Shown: piece after piece, positions 1 to 11,779 of the stretch
How positions within the stretch are numbered: position 1 is the stretch's first letter
How the letters are laid out: each line of letters opens with the position of its first letter
NCBI GenBank assembly: GCA_002205965.3
Contig: NADL03000591.1
Span: forward strand, 496,001-560,000
Source: Kappaphycus alvarezii
Taxonomy: Eukaryota; Rhodophyta; Florideophyceae; Gigartinales; Solieriaceae
Direction of reading: 5' to 3'
DNA length: 64,000 bases
The notes under the pieces: generated by a model
What the model was told of the DNA's origin: nothing
Database searches by the model: none
The model's input: the letters and a program-made list of their open reading frames with translations, nothing else
Translations under genes and position numbers: made by a program

Positions 1-260
1 GTGCAGGAACCAAGGCCGTTGGTCCACGAACCACAGCACAGAAGAACGTATGGAAGCCCTCCGCAGGAATAAGACTATTTGACAGTTCATAACGGCCGTC
101 AGTAGTGATGAGGAGGAGACAGACGAAGATGCGGATTTGGCTTATGAGCTCGAGGACATTGCCTTCCATATGATCATTATTGAAAACCCCACGCTTGGTG
201 AGGAGTCTAGTCCCTCTGTACGCTTGACGACTGTAAGGGAGTACGATCCTGTGTCAGCAT

Positions 261-737
261 TTGCTGCCTAGCTCTTTGAATCTGCTACAACACATGCCTT
301 CACCTGCCAAGTATATCAACACTCGAGGTCAACACTCGAGGTATCGCAGAGAAGTTTTCTATGGTATTTTGGTCGATACAGGGGCTGCTAAATTAAGTAC
401 ATCTAGTGAGGAGCAATACTTTGCCTACTCTCGGCATGTTGGACAAGCTCCAGAGATAGACGCTTTGCGTTCTTTGAATTGTTCCTTCTGCATCGTTTCG
501 GCGAGGTCGAAGGGAGTTGTGCGGGTAGATTTTCCTGTCGGTAACATTGTTATGACGTTTTCTATTCATATCGTGGATGCAGACATCCCTCTACTATTGT
601 CGCTTTCAGACATGGACCGCCTGGGTATTCACTGCAACAACCTGACTAACGAGTTGAGACATCCGGCGTCAGGCCAACATGCACATGTGAAGCGCAAATT
701 AGGGCATCCATTCTTTACTTGGAACGCGATGCTGTAG
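261..737 (+). pseudogene. copia aspartic protease (retropepsin) fragment
   Basis: This 158-codon open stretch contains the catalytic motif of retroviral-type aspartic proteases (V-D-T-G-A at about residues 38-42), then a D-I-P-L-L-L-S-L-S-D-M-D-R-L-G-I stretch typical of the end of copia proteases, where the flap and second half precede integrase. In an intact element it would release the mature Gag and Pol proteins inside virus-like particles. It is in line with the integrase relic that follows but is separated from it by stops. I read it as part of a broken Gag-Pol, not as a separate gene. Confidence 0.75.
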
Positions 738-740
738 TGC

Positions 741-1670
741 TTCTTTACCGAGAGTAAGCTGAAGGGACACCATTTCCGTTTTGGTCACAGAGCTGAGACA
801 AGCTGTAAAACCTCCCAGCTAAGTCGGGTTTACAGCACGTGGATTCTAAGACCCGCCGTATTCTAGAGAGAATTTTCCGTACTTTTCGTTCTTGCCAGAG
901 GTCTTCCCCAAAGCCCCGCCGTTTAAAGTTCAACCTCCGCGCTGACAAGCATTTCATCCATATTATCTATGTACATATATTCTATATAGACGTTCAGTCC
1001 GTTTTTCATGTCTTTGACGAGTCTACCAATTACCAAGCAGGACGGTGGTCGAAGCGGATGATAGTTGGCAGCCTCTGGCATACTCTCGACCTGTGCTGAA
1101 TTGATGTGTACCTCGGTCCCCCTGACTTCATTGCACACGATGCTCGCAGGAATTTTATGGCAAAAGCATTCCAGGTGAATGTAGACCTCATTCACATCGA
1201 AACCAAACCAATGCCCGTTTTATCGCCAAAGTCGATGACTGTGGTTGAGAGGTACCACAAGCGTTTGCGCAGAGCCTACAAGAAAATCAGGGAAGAGGCC
1301 CTCACTCTAGACAAGGAAGCAGCACTACAGTCTGCTTTTAAAGCAATCAATGACTCTGCTGGGCCCGACGGACTAGTTCCTACCCTCCCCTTCTATGTTG
1401 CTTTGCCCCGTCTTGGTCTCCAATATGGCTCTCCAGCACCCTCCATGTATCAAAGGGCAATGGAAGTTCAAAATGCCACCGAAAAATGTCTCATTAATTC
1501 GCAAGGCGCCTGGTATCTTCAGCGCTTCGTACCCGCAACGGTACAGATACCTCGGAAACACGCGAGGCGCCGATCGGCTCCTCTGTTATTGTCTATCGCT
1601 CAAGATCGACCAAATGGGAGGGGCCTTTCAAACTTTTGGGAAATGAAGGGGAGACATTCAGTATGCTTTT
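741..1670 (+). pseudogene. copia integrase core relic
   Basis: Across three frames the segment keeps the landmarks of a copia integrase core. An I-D-V-Q block near 990 holds the first catalytic aspartate, a P-D-F-I-A-H-D-A block near 1120 the second, and V-E-R-Y-H near 1245 the glutamate. A conserved G-P-D-G-L-V-P-T-L block follows near 1365. The N-terminal zinc-binding part at 741-960 is scrambled. Integrase would insert the cDNA into host DNA; here in-frame stops (for example after 1099) and frame changes exclude function. Confidence 0.75.
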
Positions 1671-1879
1671 AACACACGGTCCAACGAAGTTCCGTTCTAC
1701 CGTTTTGAAGCGTTTCCAGCTGGAAAATGCCATAGTCGCCCCTAAATCGCTCGCTGCGTCAGTCATTGCCATGCATTCCCCCGTCTCCTCCACCTTCCTG
1801 GCGATCACGTGTACAGATGATGTAGGTGACCAGGAACAGATCGATGTCTACGTTAACGCCGGACAGAGCGCTGATGTTT

Positions 1880-2450
1880 AAGTTTTCGAGGAATCAAGGA
1901 GAAAAGAAATGGAAGGCCTTATATCCTGTGGCGTTTTTACTATCGTTTCCGAAACTCAAGCCAAAGTTCATCGCCTGTACTGTTCTCGTTTCGTGGACAC
2001 CATCAAGAATGAGGGAAAACCGAGCGCTTATGAGAAATCTCGCCTTGTCATACAATCATTCAATGACAAGAAACATGGGCTACTCACTCATGCACCGACT
2101 GTCCAACGCGCATCGCTGCGCCTCCTCCTTTCCTGCTGTGAATCTGCCCCATTACTCCGCTTCTTGACTCGCGATGTATCTCCGGCGTAAGTACAGTCAG
2201 CTACTCCATTGAATCGTCCAATCTATGTCCGCCCGCCACCATCTCTCAACTTCCCAGATGACGTTGTACTTCGGATCGATCTTCATCTCTACGGACTACC
2301 TGAAGCTGTTGTTCATTGGTTCCAAACATACGACAACTACCACGTGAAACGCCTTCTCATGAAACCTGCCCTTCACGATCTGTGCTTCCTCATGATCCGT
2401 GGCAGTCTGCAATCCGTTCTCGGTGACAAAGATAGGGCGAGGGGATGAAG
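1880..2450 (+). pseudogene. copia reverse transcriptase relic
   Basis: Pieces in different frames match the start of copia reverse transcriptase. An E-K-S-R-L-V-I-Q-S-F-N-D block near 2030 is followed by a T-H-A-P-T-V-Q-R-A-S block near 2095. Y-V-R-P-P-P near 2220 precedes L-Y-G-L-P-E-A near 2290, the usual spacing in the family. The Y-x-D-D active-site loop is not recognisable, so the copy cannot be active. About 480 bases of heavily mutated sequence separate it from the RNase H relic. Confidence 0.7.
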
Positions 2451-2899
2451 TGCTTACAAATAGACGACAATGCAAACACTGGCAATGGGAGTTTTGTCGC
2501 TCTCGATGAAGCAGAGTCAAAGTCATTTGATTGTAAGCTCAGGAAGTACTCAATGAGGGCGGGACAGTCTGATTCAATGGTGCTAATATCTCCCTGAAGG
2601 ATGGTGTTTACAGCATCACTCAGCCTGACCACATCAGAAGATAGAGTTGTATCGATGAGAAGGACGTCAGTAAGGAGGAGTACATTACCCAAAGTGCAAG
2701 AGGCACATACATCGCCGTAATATGCCGTCCTGAGGTCACCCACGCTTTTTCTTTTGCCTCAAAATCTACTTCGCCTGATGCAAAGGCAGCCAAGTTCCTG
2801 AACCGTCACCTCCGTCTCTGTTTATTGGATCCTGGCTGTGGGCTCAAGGTCGTCCCGCTTGACCTCAGTACGCTGTGAATTGCTGTATTTTTAGACGCA

Positions 2900-3459
2900 G
2901 GCTTCGTTAGTCCTCTCAGCTTGGTTTTATCATGGTTCTATTGGATCCATCTCACAGGGCCAACACTGTGCATTATGGAAGTATGAAAGCAAGACGCGTG
3001 ACTCGTAGTGTGCTCGCAGCTGAGCTGCTTGTGATGGTTTATGGTTTTCACATCAGCTTAGCCATACGTCTCGCCGTCAACTCACTCACTGACAGTGAGG
3101 TTCCCCTCGCGGTTTATACTGACAGCCGTAGTCTGTACGATTGTCCAGTATCAATCAACAGTACAACCGAAAAACGCCTGTTGGTCGATCTTCGCGTGTT
3201 GCGTCAGTGTTATGAGCGTCGGGAAATAACTGAAGTATTTTTGGATTCATACAGACCAAAAGACTGTAGACGGGTTCACGAAGGAGCGCCCCAACCTGGC
3301 TCTGGAGAGTTCGTTGAATTACAACAGGATGGTTCTCACGCCGAATGCCTGGATCGATCGTCCGCGATCTTCCCCAAGTTGGGGCGCGGCGCTAGTTTCT
3401 GTCGCGTGATCCCGAGGATTACTTCTTCGGTTCGAGCCAACGGGAAAGGGATAGAGAAT
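2900..3459 (+). pseudogene. copia RNase H domain and Pol C-terminus
   Basis: The open stretch from 2932 carries the features of the copia RNase H: R-V-T-R-S-V-L-A-A-E-L (with the catalytic glutamate), V-Y-T-D-S-R-S-L-Y-D with the aspartate, E-K-R-L-L-V-D, and R-R-E-I-T-E-V near the end. These order exactly as in intact copia Pol proteins. The final A-D-A-M-T-K-type block is degraded. It would remove the RNA template during reverse transcription. It ends directly at the polypurine tract and LTR. Confidence 0.8.
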
Positions 3460-3625
3460 TGAGTTAGAAAGAGGGTGCAGCGGCGTGTCGCCCTTGCTAG
3501 CCAGTAGACTTTATTGTCAATACTAGCTTAATCTTTGATACTAGAAAGTAGAAAGTAGTTAAAGTACCCCTCCGTCGTCGTTGTTATAGAGCGACGACTA
3601 GAAGGGGTCGATAGAAATATCTACA
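3460..3625 (+). repeat. 3' LTR of the copia element
   Basis: A purine run (3442-3458, consisting only of G and A) immediately precedes TGAGTTAG, matching a polypurine tract followed by the TG that opens an LTR. The right end is less certain: TCTACA near 3620-3625 is the best CA terminus I see. The repeat contains a 7-bp inverted pair (GTCGTCG and CGACGAC) around 3575-3600. The matching 5' LTR is outside the window, so the length could not be confirmed by pairing. Confidence 0.55.
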
Positions 3626-4539
3626 TGCTATGGTAACGGTTACACACACGTGTGACCAGTGTACACTGTATGATATCGCAGATCATACAGTTACTGACAA
3701 TTTCGCTCAACTCTCAAGTTAACCGAGTGTCGAATCAAGCACTAACGTCTTGCGAAACTAAAATCACTTTCCCTTTTACATATGGAAATATCAGCTTATC
3801 AATTTATCAAAATCCTTTTACAAGTTCAATTCAGGCCTTGAATTGTGCTACCTACTATTTTTTTGCCACCGCTTCTGTCCAGACCGTATCAATTTGCACT
3901 TTGGAAGCAATATGTACTACGTTGTCTTTTATGTCCACCCATTTTCGGTGTTATCATTCCTTGGGTTGCCATTCTTGTTTTAGACCCATTGAACAGTATG
4001 TCTCGTTGTTAGCGCCGATTACTATGGTTGAAAAATTGCTAGGTTGACCATGTGTTATAACTACTCTGCTGAAAGAGAGAGGGTTGGAGAGGGAAGACAT
4101 ACAAGTAAGAAAGGAAAAAAATTGACAACCTTGGACATCCCTCAACCTGTGGATCCACAATTTCGGCCACTTCTCCTCGATGCGCCGAATAGCGCGATAC
4201 TGATCAGTTGAAGTAAATATGATTACATATAAATGCAGAATCAAAACAGTACTTGGCGGGAACTTCAAAAGCGGAGGAACAGCTTTTGCAGTCAACTGGT
4301 ACTTTAAATACCTGCAAGGAACAAGGTCAACCCCTAGGAGCACCTTCTATCCCACCCAACAATCATCAAATATGCTCCGATGACCCGCCCTTTCGGAAAA
4401 ATAAAAAGGGCCAATCATTACCTTGGTGGTGGAAAAAAGTTTACACAGGGCAATAGCCAAAAAGATTAATTGCTCTCAAAATGTAGCCAGTTCGTATCTG
4501 AAGAACAGGGAAAAGTATGGTACAAAAAAAGAAGCGTAA
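3626..4539. other. No gene recognised; AT-rich spacer between elements
   Basis: Short open frames at 3652-4047 and 3954-4343 overlap on opposite strands, have no recognisable motifs and show AT-driven composition, so I treat them as chance. No repeat partner was found elsewhere in the window. Confidence 0.5.
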
Positions 4540-5370
4540 GGCCACGCAAATACACAGAGGCAGCGCACCGCCAGGTCATAAGAGAGGCATCAAAGACAGG
4601 TCACGGCGCGAATCACGTGCAAAAAGACATCTGATTGTCCCTATCAAGGGCGAATGTTCTGGGGATGCTGCAACAAGATCACCAAATGGAGTTAAGATAC
4701 TTGAAGAAGTATTTCTTTCTAACTGGATCTCATAAAAAGATAGAATAGATTGGAAAACCAGGATGGTGGAGTCTGGGCTTTCCAAATGGCATTTTGTAGT
4801 ATTTTCAAACGAGAAGAAATTTGATACAGATGGCCCAGATGAGATGGCTTCATATTAGCCTGACATTAACAAGGAAGAGCGCATTTTTTCAAAGCGCCAT
4901 GGAGTTGGTCAAAATTTGATCGTGTAGGGATGTTTTTCGTTCTTTGTTCTTGTGATTTATTTTTTATCTGTGGAAGAGAGGACTCAAGCAAGTATATTAG
5001 GATTATAGAGGACCGTTTATTGCCTTGGGCTGCTCTTACGCATGGGAAAACTGGATTTATCAGCAATAAAACTGTTCCTTTCATTTACATAGAGCTACTA
5101 AGAAGTAGTTAAATGAGAAGAACGTCAAGCATTTAGAATGGCCATCGCGTGCCCCCGACACCAATCCCATCGACAATTTCTAGGTGATTGTGGCGATGGA
5201 TGAGTACCGAGATTCAAGGCGGTTTAGTACATTGTCTGGGTTAAGGGATTCAATCATTGATGGATGGTCTAGAATCCCAGAAGTAACGCTGCAAACCCTT
5301 GTCAAATCGATGGTGTGGTGTTGTCTTGCAGTTTTGAACTTGAAAGGGGCAAAAATTCCCTACTAGTTGA
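4540..5370 (+). pseudogene. Tc1/mariner-type transposase relic
   Basis: Read across frames, the stretch follows the Tc1/mariner DDE/D transposase. A first catalytic block F-S-N-E-K-K-F near 4800 has asparagine where the catalytic aspartate belongs. G-V-G-Q-N-L-I-V-G-C-F-S near 4900 corresponds to the GGxxMVWG region. A degraded QDN block lies near 5070-5090. W-P-S-R-A-P-D-T-N-P-I-D-N-F near 5135-5180 matches the usual S-P-D-L-N-P-I-E-N-x-W with the third acidic residue. The C-terminal helix follows at 5184-5366. Stops, frame changes and the D-to-N change mean it is inactive. A stretch near 5574-5598 loosely resembles the terminal repeat of the Tc1 copy at 31.95-33.48 kb. Confidence 0.75.
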
Positions 5371-6644
5371 GTAAAACGTTTCCTTATTTGTTCCAGAACT
5401 CTTTGATTTTATACTTATGGGCAAAGAAAATTTTTTTATACGTAACTTTTTTGTTATTTTTGAAAAGCAAATTAAAATGATACTGCCTACTTGGCAGGAC
5501 GGCAGCTTTCAGACGGTATGACGTTCATGTTTTTATTCTTTAGTAGTTCAGAATATACCCTTGCTTCTATACTTTGGACGCACAATTTACGGTGCGCCTA
5601 GTACATATAGAACACACATGCACCCGATTACTGAATTCCTTACAATAAACATTGCTGGAGCTGTTTGTGGACCATTAAAAGTTATTCCAGCTTAAAATAC
5701 CCTAAAATTTCAAAACAGAATTTGAACAGGGGAAAGAGTGGGGTGATTTAATATTTGAAAGATATGGTCGGTTGTGGCCGGAATATCCTACAGTAAATTT
5801 GAATAATTTATCGGAAACTTACCTTATCCTTGTAATTCACCTATCTTTGGAAGCTCCTCTAGATCTCCAACTATGCATAGAACACAAAACAATGCGACAA
5901 CCTTTACAATGGATTGCTTATCATGAAAACTGGGAAAGCAAGGATTTCAATTGGAAAAGTAGGGCCCAAATGGCCCAATTTTTACCTTCAAACAGTTTTC
6001 CTGGGAAAATGGTAATAGGAAATAGCCCTTTCAAATTTTTGCAATAAATGATTATTACAATCAGAAGCATAAAGCAGTGATCCAATTGTAACTATTCATT
6101 AAATTTATGTTTGATCGTCTATGGAAAAGATACCATCTATTGGGCGCTTCTTCTTTGATCCCCTCATCTTCAATATCAGATATAGGTCTGAACACCGCAA
6201 TGACAGATTCCCTTTTTGCCAACAAGGAGATGATCATGAAGGCCCACAACGTCTTGCTCGAGGCACTGTCAATAATCCGAGCGGGTGCGCTTCGTCGGAG
6301 CGTCTTTTTCACCTCGAACAACGTACCATCCATGATTTCCAAGTCAAGTATGCAGCGAAGTAGCAAACGGGCAGAACCACAGATAAGGCAAAAAATAATG
6401 ATTTTTTCTTTATCACATCGGAAAGATCGAAACGTGCGACAGGTTTCCTTTTGGAACAAGAGAAAGAAACTGGTGCTCGCGTTTCTCTTAAACTGGCTAA
6501 AATAATTCATACTTGCCAATGAGGACTTTCGTAATATTGCAAGTAAGTAGCGAGATGCACTACAAAGGAGTTACAAAGCAACCAGACGCTTAAAAAAGGC
6601 TAAATATTCTCGTTCCCGGTCGTGCAGCTTTCTGAAGCGCAATT
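5371..6644. other. No gene recognised; opposing open frames in AT-rich DNA
   Basis: Two long open frames overlap almost completely on opposite strands (plus 6107-6505, minus 6061-6519). Neither shows a motif or composition I recognise. Given their position just before a pogo-like relic, either could be captured transposon DNA, but the sequence gives no positive support. The rest is AT-rich spacer. Confidence 0.4.
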
Positions 6645-7905
6645 ATGACAAATAGCTCCTACTTTGCTCGGCCCTTACAGCAGCTACGAATTCAATGTTT
6701 TAATGTTGAAACATTAAAACTATTCTTTGCGCAAGTTAAGTTAGTGTATAGGACTTTCACTACCAAAAACCCTCATCAAGTCGGCAACCTGGATGAAGCA
6801 GGCTTTTCTCCTGACGAGACTTATTCGCAAAGAAGAGGAAGCGTATAGTCACATCTGTCGGAGTTAAAGCGACTTGGCTGAGAGTTACTTTTCAATATGG
6901 GAACCGCATATCTTTCTACTGTGAGTGATTGGTAGAGGCGAATTCGTGGCTCCTATTGCAGTTTTCAAGAATATTCAAAAACCAAGACTATTTGATAGAA
7001 TATGTACAGAGGGAGTGACTAATTTGACGCCTAAAGGATAGTTTGCATTTTGGCGACTTGATGTTGGCAGTTTCGATGGACATGTATTTCGTAAATTTAT
7101 GTCGCGCTTTATCGAATCCGTTCCAGCCTTACACTCTGTTGAAGAGTGAATTGCTTATTTTTTGATGCATGCCGCTCCCATTTGCTGTCAAGTGTAATTG
7201 AGGAGATGAGAAGGGCGCAAAATGTACCAGTTGCCGTGTTATGTCATAGAAGCGACAGCTTATAACAATGTGATGTATCCGTTTTGGGCCTTCCAAGCAC
7301 TATACGAATGACGCTGTCATGAAATTTTCGTTAAAATATGGATTTCTCTTGTCAATAGGGTTGGAAAATTTGCATGGAGGACATATTTGGGATTCCATGG
7401 AAGTAGTAACTGAAAAGGCTACCACGCAGAAAAATATCATGGCCGGGGTTAAAAGTCCGGCCATTGGCCTCTCAATTTGAATTTCGTTGCAGGATAAAGT
7501 ATTGGAAAGTCAAATCGCTGTCAGTAAATGATATCGGTTCACGAAGTTGTTCAGGCGACTCGTATGAATACTATTCGAATAGTGCGGGAAGGTCCTCCTG
7601 ATCCTACAGTGAAGTCTTGATTTGTTGAAACTACAGTGTGTCTCGAGATATCCCATCTAGATTTCATTGGACTGCTGAAGTGCCTGGAATAAAACAGGCG
7701 TGAAGAGTAGGCAGAGAAGGAGATGAATGGGGACTTAAAAAGAGCGGAAGAGGAATCCCAGCAGGCTTGGAGAAGGGCATGGATAGATGTAATTGCTAGG
7801 TCTAATGCCCAAGTCTGCAGCGAGCGCTACGGCTCACAGTTTTTCTTACAAATAAATCTCAAAGAACTCAGGTGGATAGTCAGAAGCCGCTTAGAGCAAA
7901 AGTAA
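6645..7905 (+). pseudogene. pogo/Tigger-like DDE transposase relic
   Basis: Fragments on the plus strand follow a pogo-type (DDE_1) transposase. N-L-D-E-A-G-F-S near 6787-6815 matches the N-x-D-E-T-G-F-S block with the first catalytic aspartate. A C-D-V-S-V-x-G-L block near 7270-7290 matches the L-D-V-S-V-F-G-P region. The block at 7723-7905 is a charged, helical C-terminal tail like those of pogo-type proteins. Frames change repeatedly and stops are frequent. No terminal inverted repeats were identified for this copy. It is a different, older copy than the element at 9317-11659. Confidence 0.55.
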
Positions 7906-9316
7906 GCTGCGGAAAAAATAATTCCAAATGCTTCATAGTGAATCAATAAATATTTTGCATTGTTCTCTTTCTTTAATAATTCCTTAATGATTTTCTCACT
8001 CTCTTTGAACTCTAGTTCTACCTGATATGTTTTTAAGCTGACATAAAGCTTATAAAATGGCAATTCTTTATTTATATAAATATTTGGTGCAGCATTTCAT
8101 CACCCTTTAGAATAAATAACTCATTTTCTTTTACTCTCTTACAGCAAGTACAATTTTACTCGTTAATTCGTTTCATTTCAACTAGTTAAAGATTTTTGTG
8201 GAAAAAAAGGTTCTTGAACTCAAAAAGGGGCGGGCACACCCGCCCCGCGACTTTACAACCATTATGAAATGCTATAAAGTATTGTAAATAGCTGCTTGTT
8301 TGCGTAGAATACCCCTTAATAGTCGCTGCACTATTAATGACGTAGACCGATATCCCTTTACTCACTACATCATACGGTCACACGAACCAGGGATGTTCCT
8401 CGGCGGGTTATATGAGAAAACATCATTCTATTTACATGAAAATATTGCATATGTTCGGATATAATTACGAATGACACGTACAGTACTACATATCTGCCTA
8501 AATTACCAATACCTGAATTGTACAAATTGATTACCACTTTGAGTATTAATTTCTGAGAATATTACAGAATTTTCCTCCATTAAGGACCCATCCAAATTCG
8601 TCGAATGCACGCCCGAAATGCACTGTCCCACAAACAGGTTCATGACTTTTGCATACAACTCCTGCCTTAAAGAAACACTGTAAGGTGTCTCAGTTCGGTA
8701 GAAAAAGAGTAGCAGAAAAAATTACAACGAAATTCTATCGGATAGATGTAACAGCAATATTACACTTTATAAATGGATAATAAATGTAGAAACTATTGAA
8801 AGTCTATAAAAAAGTAGCACTAAACGCCCCGGAAAAACTAACGTAGTAGTCTGTTTTCCACTATATATTAACAAAACTGAATGCAACTTGTATCCATGCT
8901 ACAGAGAAGGACGAATAACTATCAAAAAATGCCTTTCGGGAAGTCACTCATGGATCAGGAGAAATTAAGAGTAGTATTAGTGCTATAGAGAGCATTGATG
9001 TGATCGCTTTGAAGATAAATAGCCCAAAGAAAGTAGTCTGTACATTTATCGAAGCCCCTAAGAAGTATGCAATAGATAAAAGTAGATTCCTTCTGCCAAA
9101 AGTATCCCCCGCTGGTAGAAGGAATTTACTTAGAGAGTCACACAAAGGGGAAAATCCCGCGGGACTGCTCTGAACTGCTTTCGCTTTGCTAATAGACAAG
9201 AAGAGGGTATAGTCGATATTACGTGCGAGCAGTACTTTTATGTACAAGAAGCTCAAACAGGCTCCTTGCCTTACAGAATCCCACAAAAAGCGAGATTTAT
9301 TCGGGCCACAGAGATA
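7906..9316. other. No gene recognised; AT-rich spacer
   Basis: Strongly AT-rich DNA with short chance open frames on both strands. The only notable structure is a very GC-rich hairpin at 8227-8246, listed separately. Confidence 0.5.
8227..8246. other. GC-rich perfect hairpin (8-bp stem, 4-base loop)
   Basis: GGGGCGGG and CCCGCCCC are exact complements separated by CACA. The island of 20 GC-rich bases sits in DNA that is otherwise very AT-rich. Its role is unknown; it could be a remnant of a transposon end or a structured RNA element. Confidence 0.6.
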
Positions 9317-9319
9317 CCC

Positions 9320-9342
9320 TTCTCAACAGGGAATTGTGGGGC
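9320..9342 (+). repeat. Left terminal inverted repeat of the pogo-like element
   Basis: Matches the reverse complement of 11634-11656 at 21 of 23 positions. A TA lies three bases outside it. Confidence 0.75.
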
Positions 9343-9582
9343 AACAGGGTAAACTGGGGCAGAACTTTTCTCTGAGAACAGTTTCCTGCAAATTCCGCAG
9401 CAGACAGAAATAGCTCGCAGACAATATGAGCTGGCTGTTTCTGTTTGTCACACGCAGCGCACTCTTATCTCTATACTCTCCCGCCCTTTAAAAAATACTC
9501 CGCACCCCATTGCAACGGTCTCGGTACCGCCTTGTACAACTTTTTTCACTCAATAACATGGTAACAAAATATATCAGATGTT

Positions 9583-11170
9583 ATGCGGCAGCGTCAAGAC
9601 GGAAGCAATGCAGTGAAGCTGAATAACCTCGTCGATCTTCTCGAGAGAGCGATCAAGTACTTTCAAGAGAACAAAACGTACCGCGAAGTAATGCGGTTAA
9701 CTGGCTTGTCATCTGGGGCCGTCTCCCGAATCCGCAAGAAGATGAAATCAGATAAAACTGACGTGAGTGCAAAAGCTATTGCACCTCAAGTACGTCGAGG
9801 GGAGTTTCGACTATACTGACGGGGAAGGAAGGAAAATTAATCTCAAATGGACTACCCCGTGGCGCTGCACGTGGATTTGCAGCCCACACTAACAATCTAA
9901 AAAATATTTCAACTGCTGTGGCTCTCCAAAGTGGAACGAAGTTTAAAAAAGCACTTCCGGGTGATGAATGGTAATGTCGTTCAGAGTGAGGCACCGGGAG
10001 CTGTCATTTCGCAAACATGAATCGAGACCATACACAAAGATTGCTGCGGAGTCAAGGGAACATCTCGAAGGGTATGTGAGGGCTTTTTAGCAGATAGGAG
10101 TCGAGAATCCCGGTATTTGCGACGAACCTTTGTTGGTTTGGAACATGGACGAGACTGATTGTTCTGGAGAGCATGGAGAGCGTAGCGGGTTTTGGGGGGC
10201 AGCGGCCGGAAATAATGGTGGTATAAGGGGGACTACTAGACATGAAAATGGGAGGCACATGACGGCAAGCACCATTAATAATACTGCATGGGATGTACTT
10301 CATCCATTTTTCATACTTGCTGGCTTAAAGAAGATGGCGAGCTGGGTTGAGCCGTTACCAGCGAGTGTGTTCAAGAATGAATGCGGAGCGGCACAATGGA
10401 TGACTGCAGGCACCGGCCAAAACTTGGTACTTCATTCAGCCCTACGAGAACAAGATAAATACGACATTTAAGACAACGATAAGGAAGATGAGAGATGTAA
10501 TGCACAAGCACGCTGTACTTTACCTCGCTGACATGCGTACTAGTTGATGTTATGTGTCGCTGGATACCGCATTCTAACTCCTGATGTCGTCAGAGAGTCG
10601 TTCACAGCAATGAAGATGTGGCCCATGGATTTTGGTTTCATGGTACTATTCCACCGCCGAGATCAATCGACAAGCAGCAGTGGAGGTAAGGAGTTTTTTC
10701 GCCAAGAGCAGCGACGAATTAAAAAGTCTAACCTTTGCAGCATCTTGGACTTCCTCGCCACAGACGATGATACACAGGACAAGATTCGAGAAATTGGCAA
10801 AACCGTCAACCGTATAGTGGAGGTCCGGCAGGTGATTTTGGGTCTTTTCGATAGCCCGAAAGATGTCCGCGATTCGAACAAGAACAGAATAGCTGTAATA
10901 GATGATGGGGTTCCGGTGATATACCTTACAAAAAGTGAGCTCATCGCCAAGCTAAAAGTACTAGAAGACGAGCGGCACAAAGCGGCGAAGGACAGAGCCA
11001 AACGCGCCGCTGAGAAGGCGGAGAGATGAATAGAGAAAAAGGAAGCGCAGAAAGCGAATCAGGGAAAGAAGCAGAAGCTCAAAGTAGTCAAAGCTATGAA
11101 CAACGCTGCAATGGCCCGAAAAAGGCTGGGAAGCCCGTGTGCAAAACGTAGGCACAAAATGGCGCATGGG
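9583..11170 (+). pseudogene. pogo-like transposase relic
   Basis: The N-terminal part (9583-9819) is a helix-turn-helix of the psq/CENP-B type: a Lys/Leu-rich helix, then T-Y-R-E-V-M-R-L-T-G-L-S-S-G-A-V-S-R-I-R-K-K. A catalytic-core fragment at 10130-10471 starts with W-N-M-D-E-T-D, the first acidic block. Another at about 10544-10630 contains I-L-T-P-D-V-V-R-E-S-F and M-K-M-W-P-M-D, the conserved end of pogo-type cores. The C-terminus (10900-11150) is a Lys/Arg/Glu-rich coiled coil with likely nuclear localisation signals. In-frame stops after 9819 and 10471 and several frame changes disable it. An intact copy would excise and insert the element at TA. Confidence 0.65.
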
Positions 11171-11633
11171 ATGACGCCATTCTCCATTGCACCGAAATAG
11201 TGGGAATGATGCTTGGGAATATATAGAAGCTGCCGGGGGAAACGAAGGTATCGGAAGAGGCTGCGACGACGCTCATGTAGTTCTCCGCAGCAAAAAACAC
11301 TGCTGCTGGATACGCAATGGATTTCTTCGTGGATGAACTCCAAGAGGTTCGTATCCAAGACCAAGAGAGTATTGGTGATCAAAATATTTTTCAAGATCCT
11401 AATCATTCTATTTTTCGGTTATATTCGAAGAGCAGTAATTTGCCCCAATTTATTCTGAGGCCACCCATAAACATTGAAATGAAGCCTTTTGTTACCACTT
11501 CGACTTTATCTCGTTTTGTTCCCCTTCGTCGTTATATTCTCTATCCAATAGGCAACTTCGGGAGCTCTCAGTAAAATCAAAAATATCGTCATTGGAGTTA
11601 TATTTAATGAGATACTGTTGCCGTAAGAAATCC

Positions 11634-11656
11634 GCCCCACAATGCCCTTTTGAGAA
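11634..11656 (-). repeat. Right terminal inverted repeat of the pogo-like element
   Basis: Partner of 9320-9342 with two mismatches; the flanking TA is at 11660-11661. Confidence 0.75.
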
Positions 11657-11779
11657 AAGTAGTGGGCCAAGTACTCGATCAATGGAATAAAATAACTTTT
11701 TTTCAGATGAATAGGTTTAATTTAAATGACCTAGTCGGTTTTAAGTGTTTCTTGCGTGATTTTTTTTCAGCAGGAGAGG

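Larger units (their letters stand above)
1..3625 (+). mobile_element. Ty1/copia LTR retrotransposon, 5' part outside the window, decayed
   Basis: Relics of protease, integrase, reverse transcriptase and RNase H lie on the plus strand in the Ty1/copia order (PR-IN-RT-RH), followed by a polypurine run and an LTR. The 5' LTR and most of gag lie left of the window; bases 110-260 encode an acidic stretch that probably links gag to protease. Many stops and frame changes show the copy is dead. The protein style, with retained motifs such as VERYH in integrase and YTDSRSLYDC in RNase H, resembles a copia lineage I know from fungi and some algae; that lineage placement is from memory. Confidence 0.85.
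9317..11659 (+). mobile_element. pogo-like DNA transposon, complete ends, decayed transposase
   Basis: The 2,343-bp unit has matching ends. Left bases 9320-9342 and the reverse complement of 11634-11656 agree at 21 of 23 positions (TTCTCAACAGGGAATTGTGG followed by GGC, with two differences on the right). The similarity extends outward to TA dinucleotides at 9315-9316 and 11660-11661, the expected target duplication for the Tc1/mariner/pogo superfamily. The interior encodes one plus-strand transposase relic. Because only the interior is broken, insertion is younger than that of the copy at 6.6-7.9 kb. Confidence 0.75.

Noticed and set aside
6061-6519. Opposing open frames of 132 and 152 codons
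   Set aside because: Neither strand shows any known motif and each explains the other's openness; no basis to call a gene.
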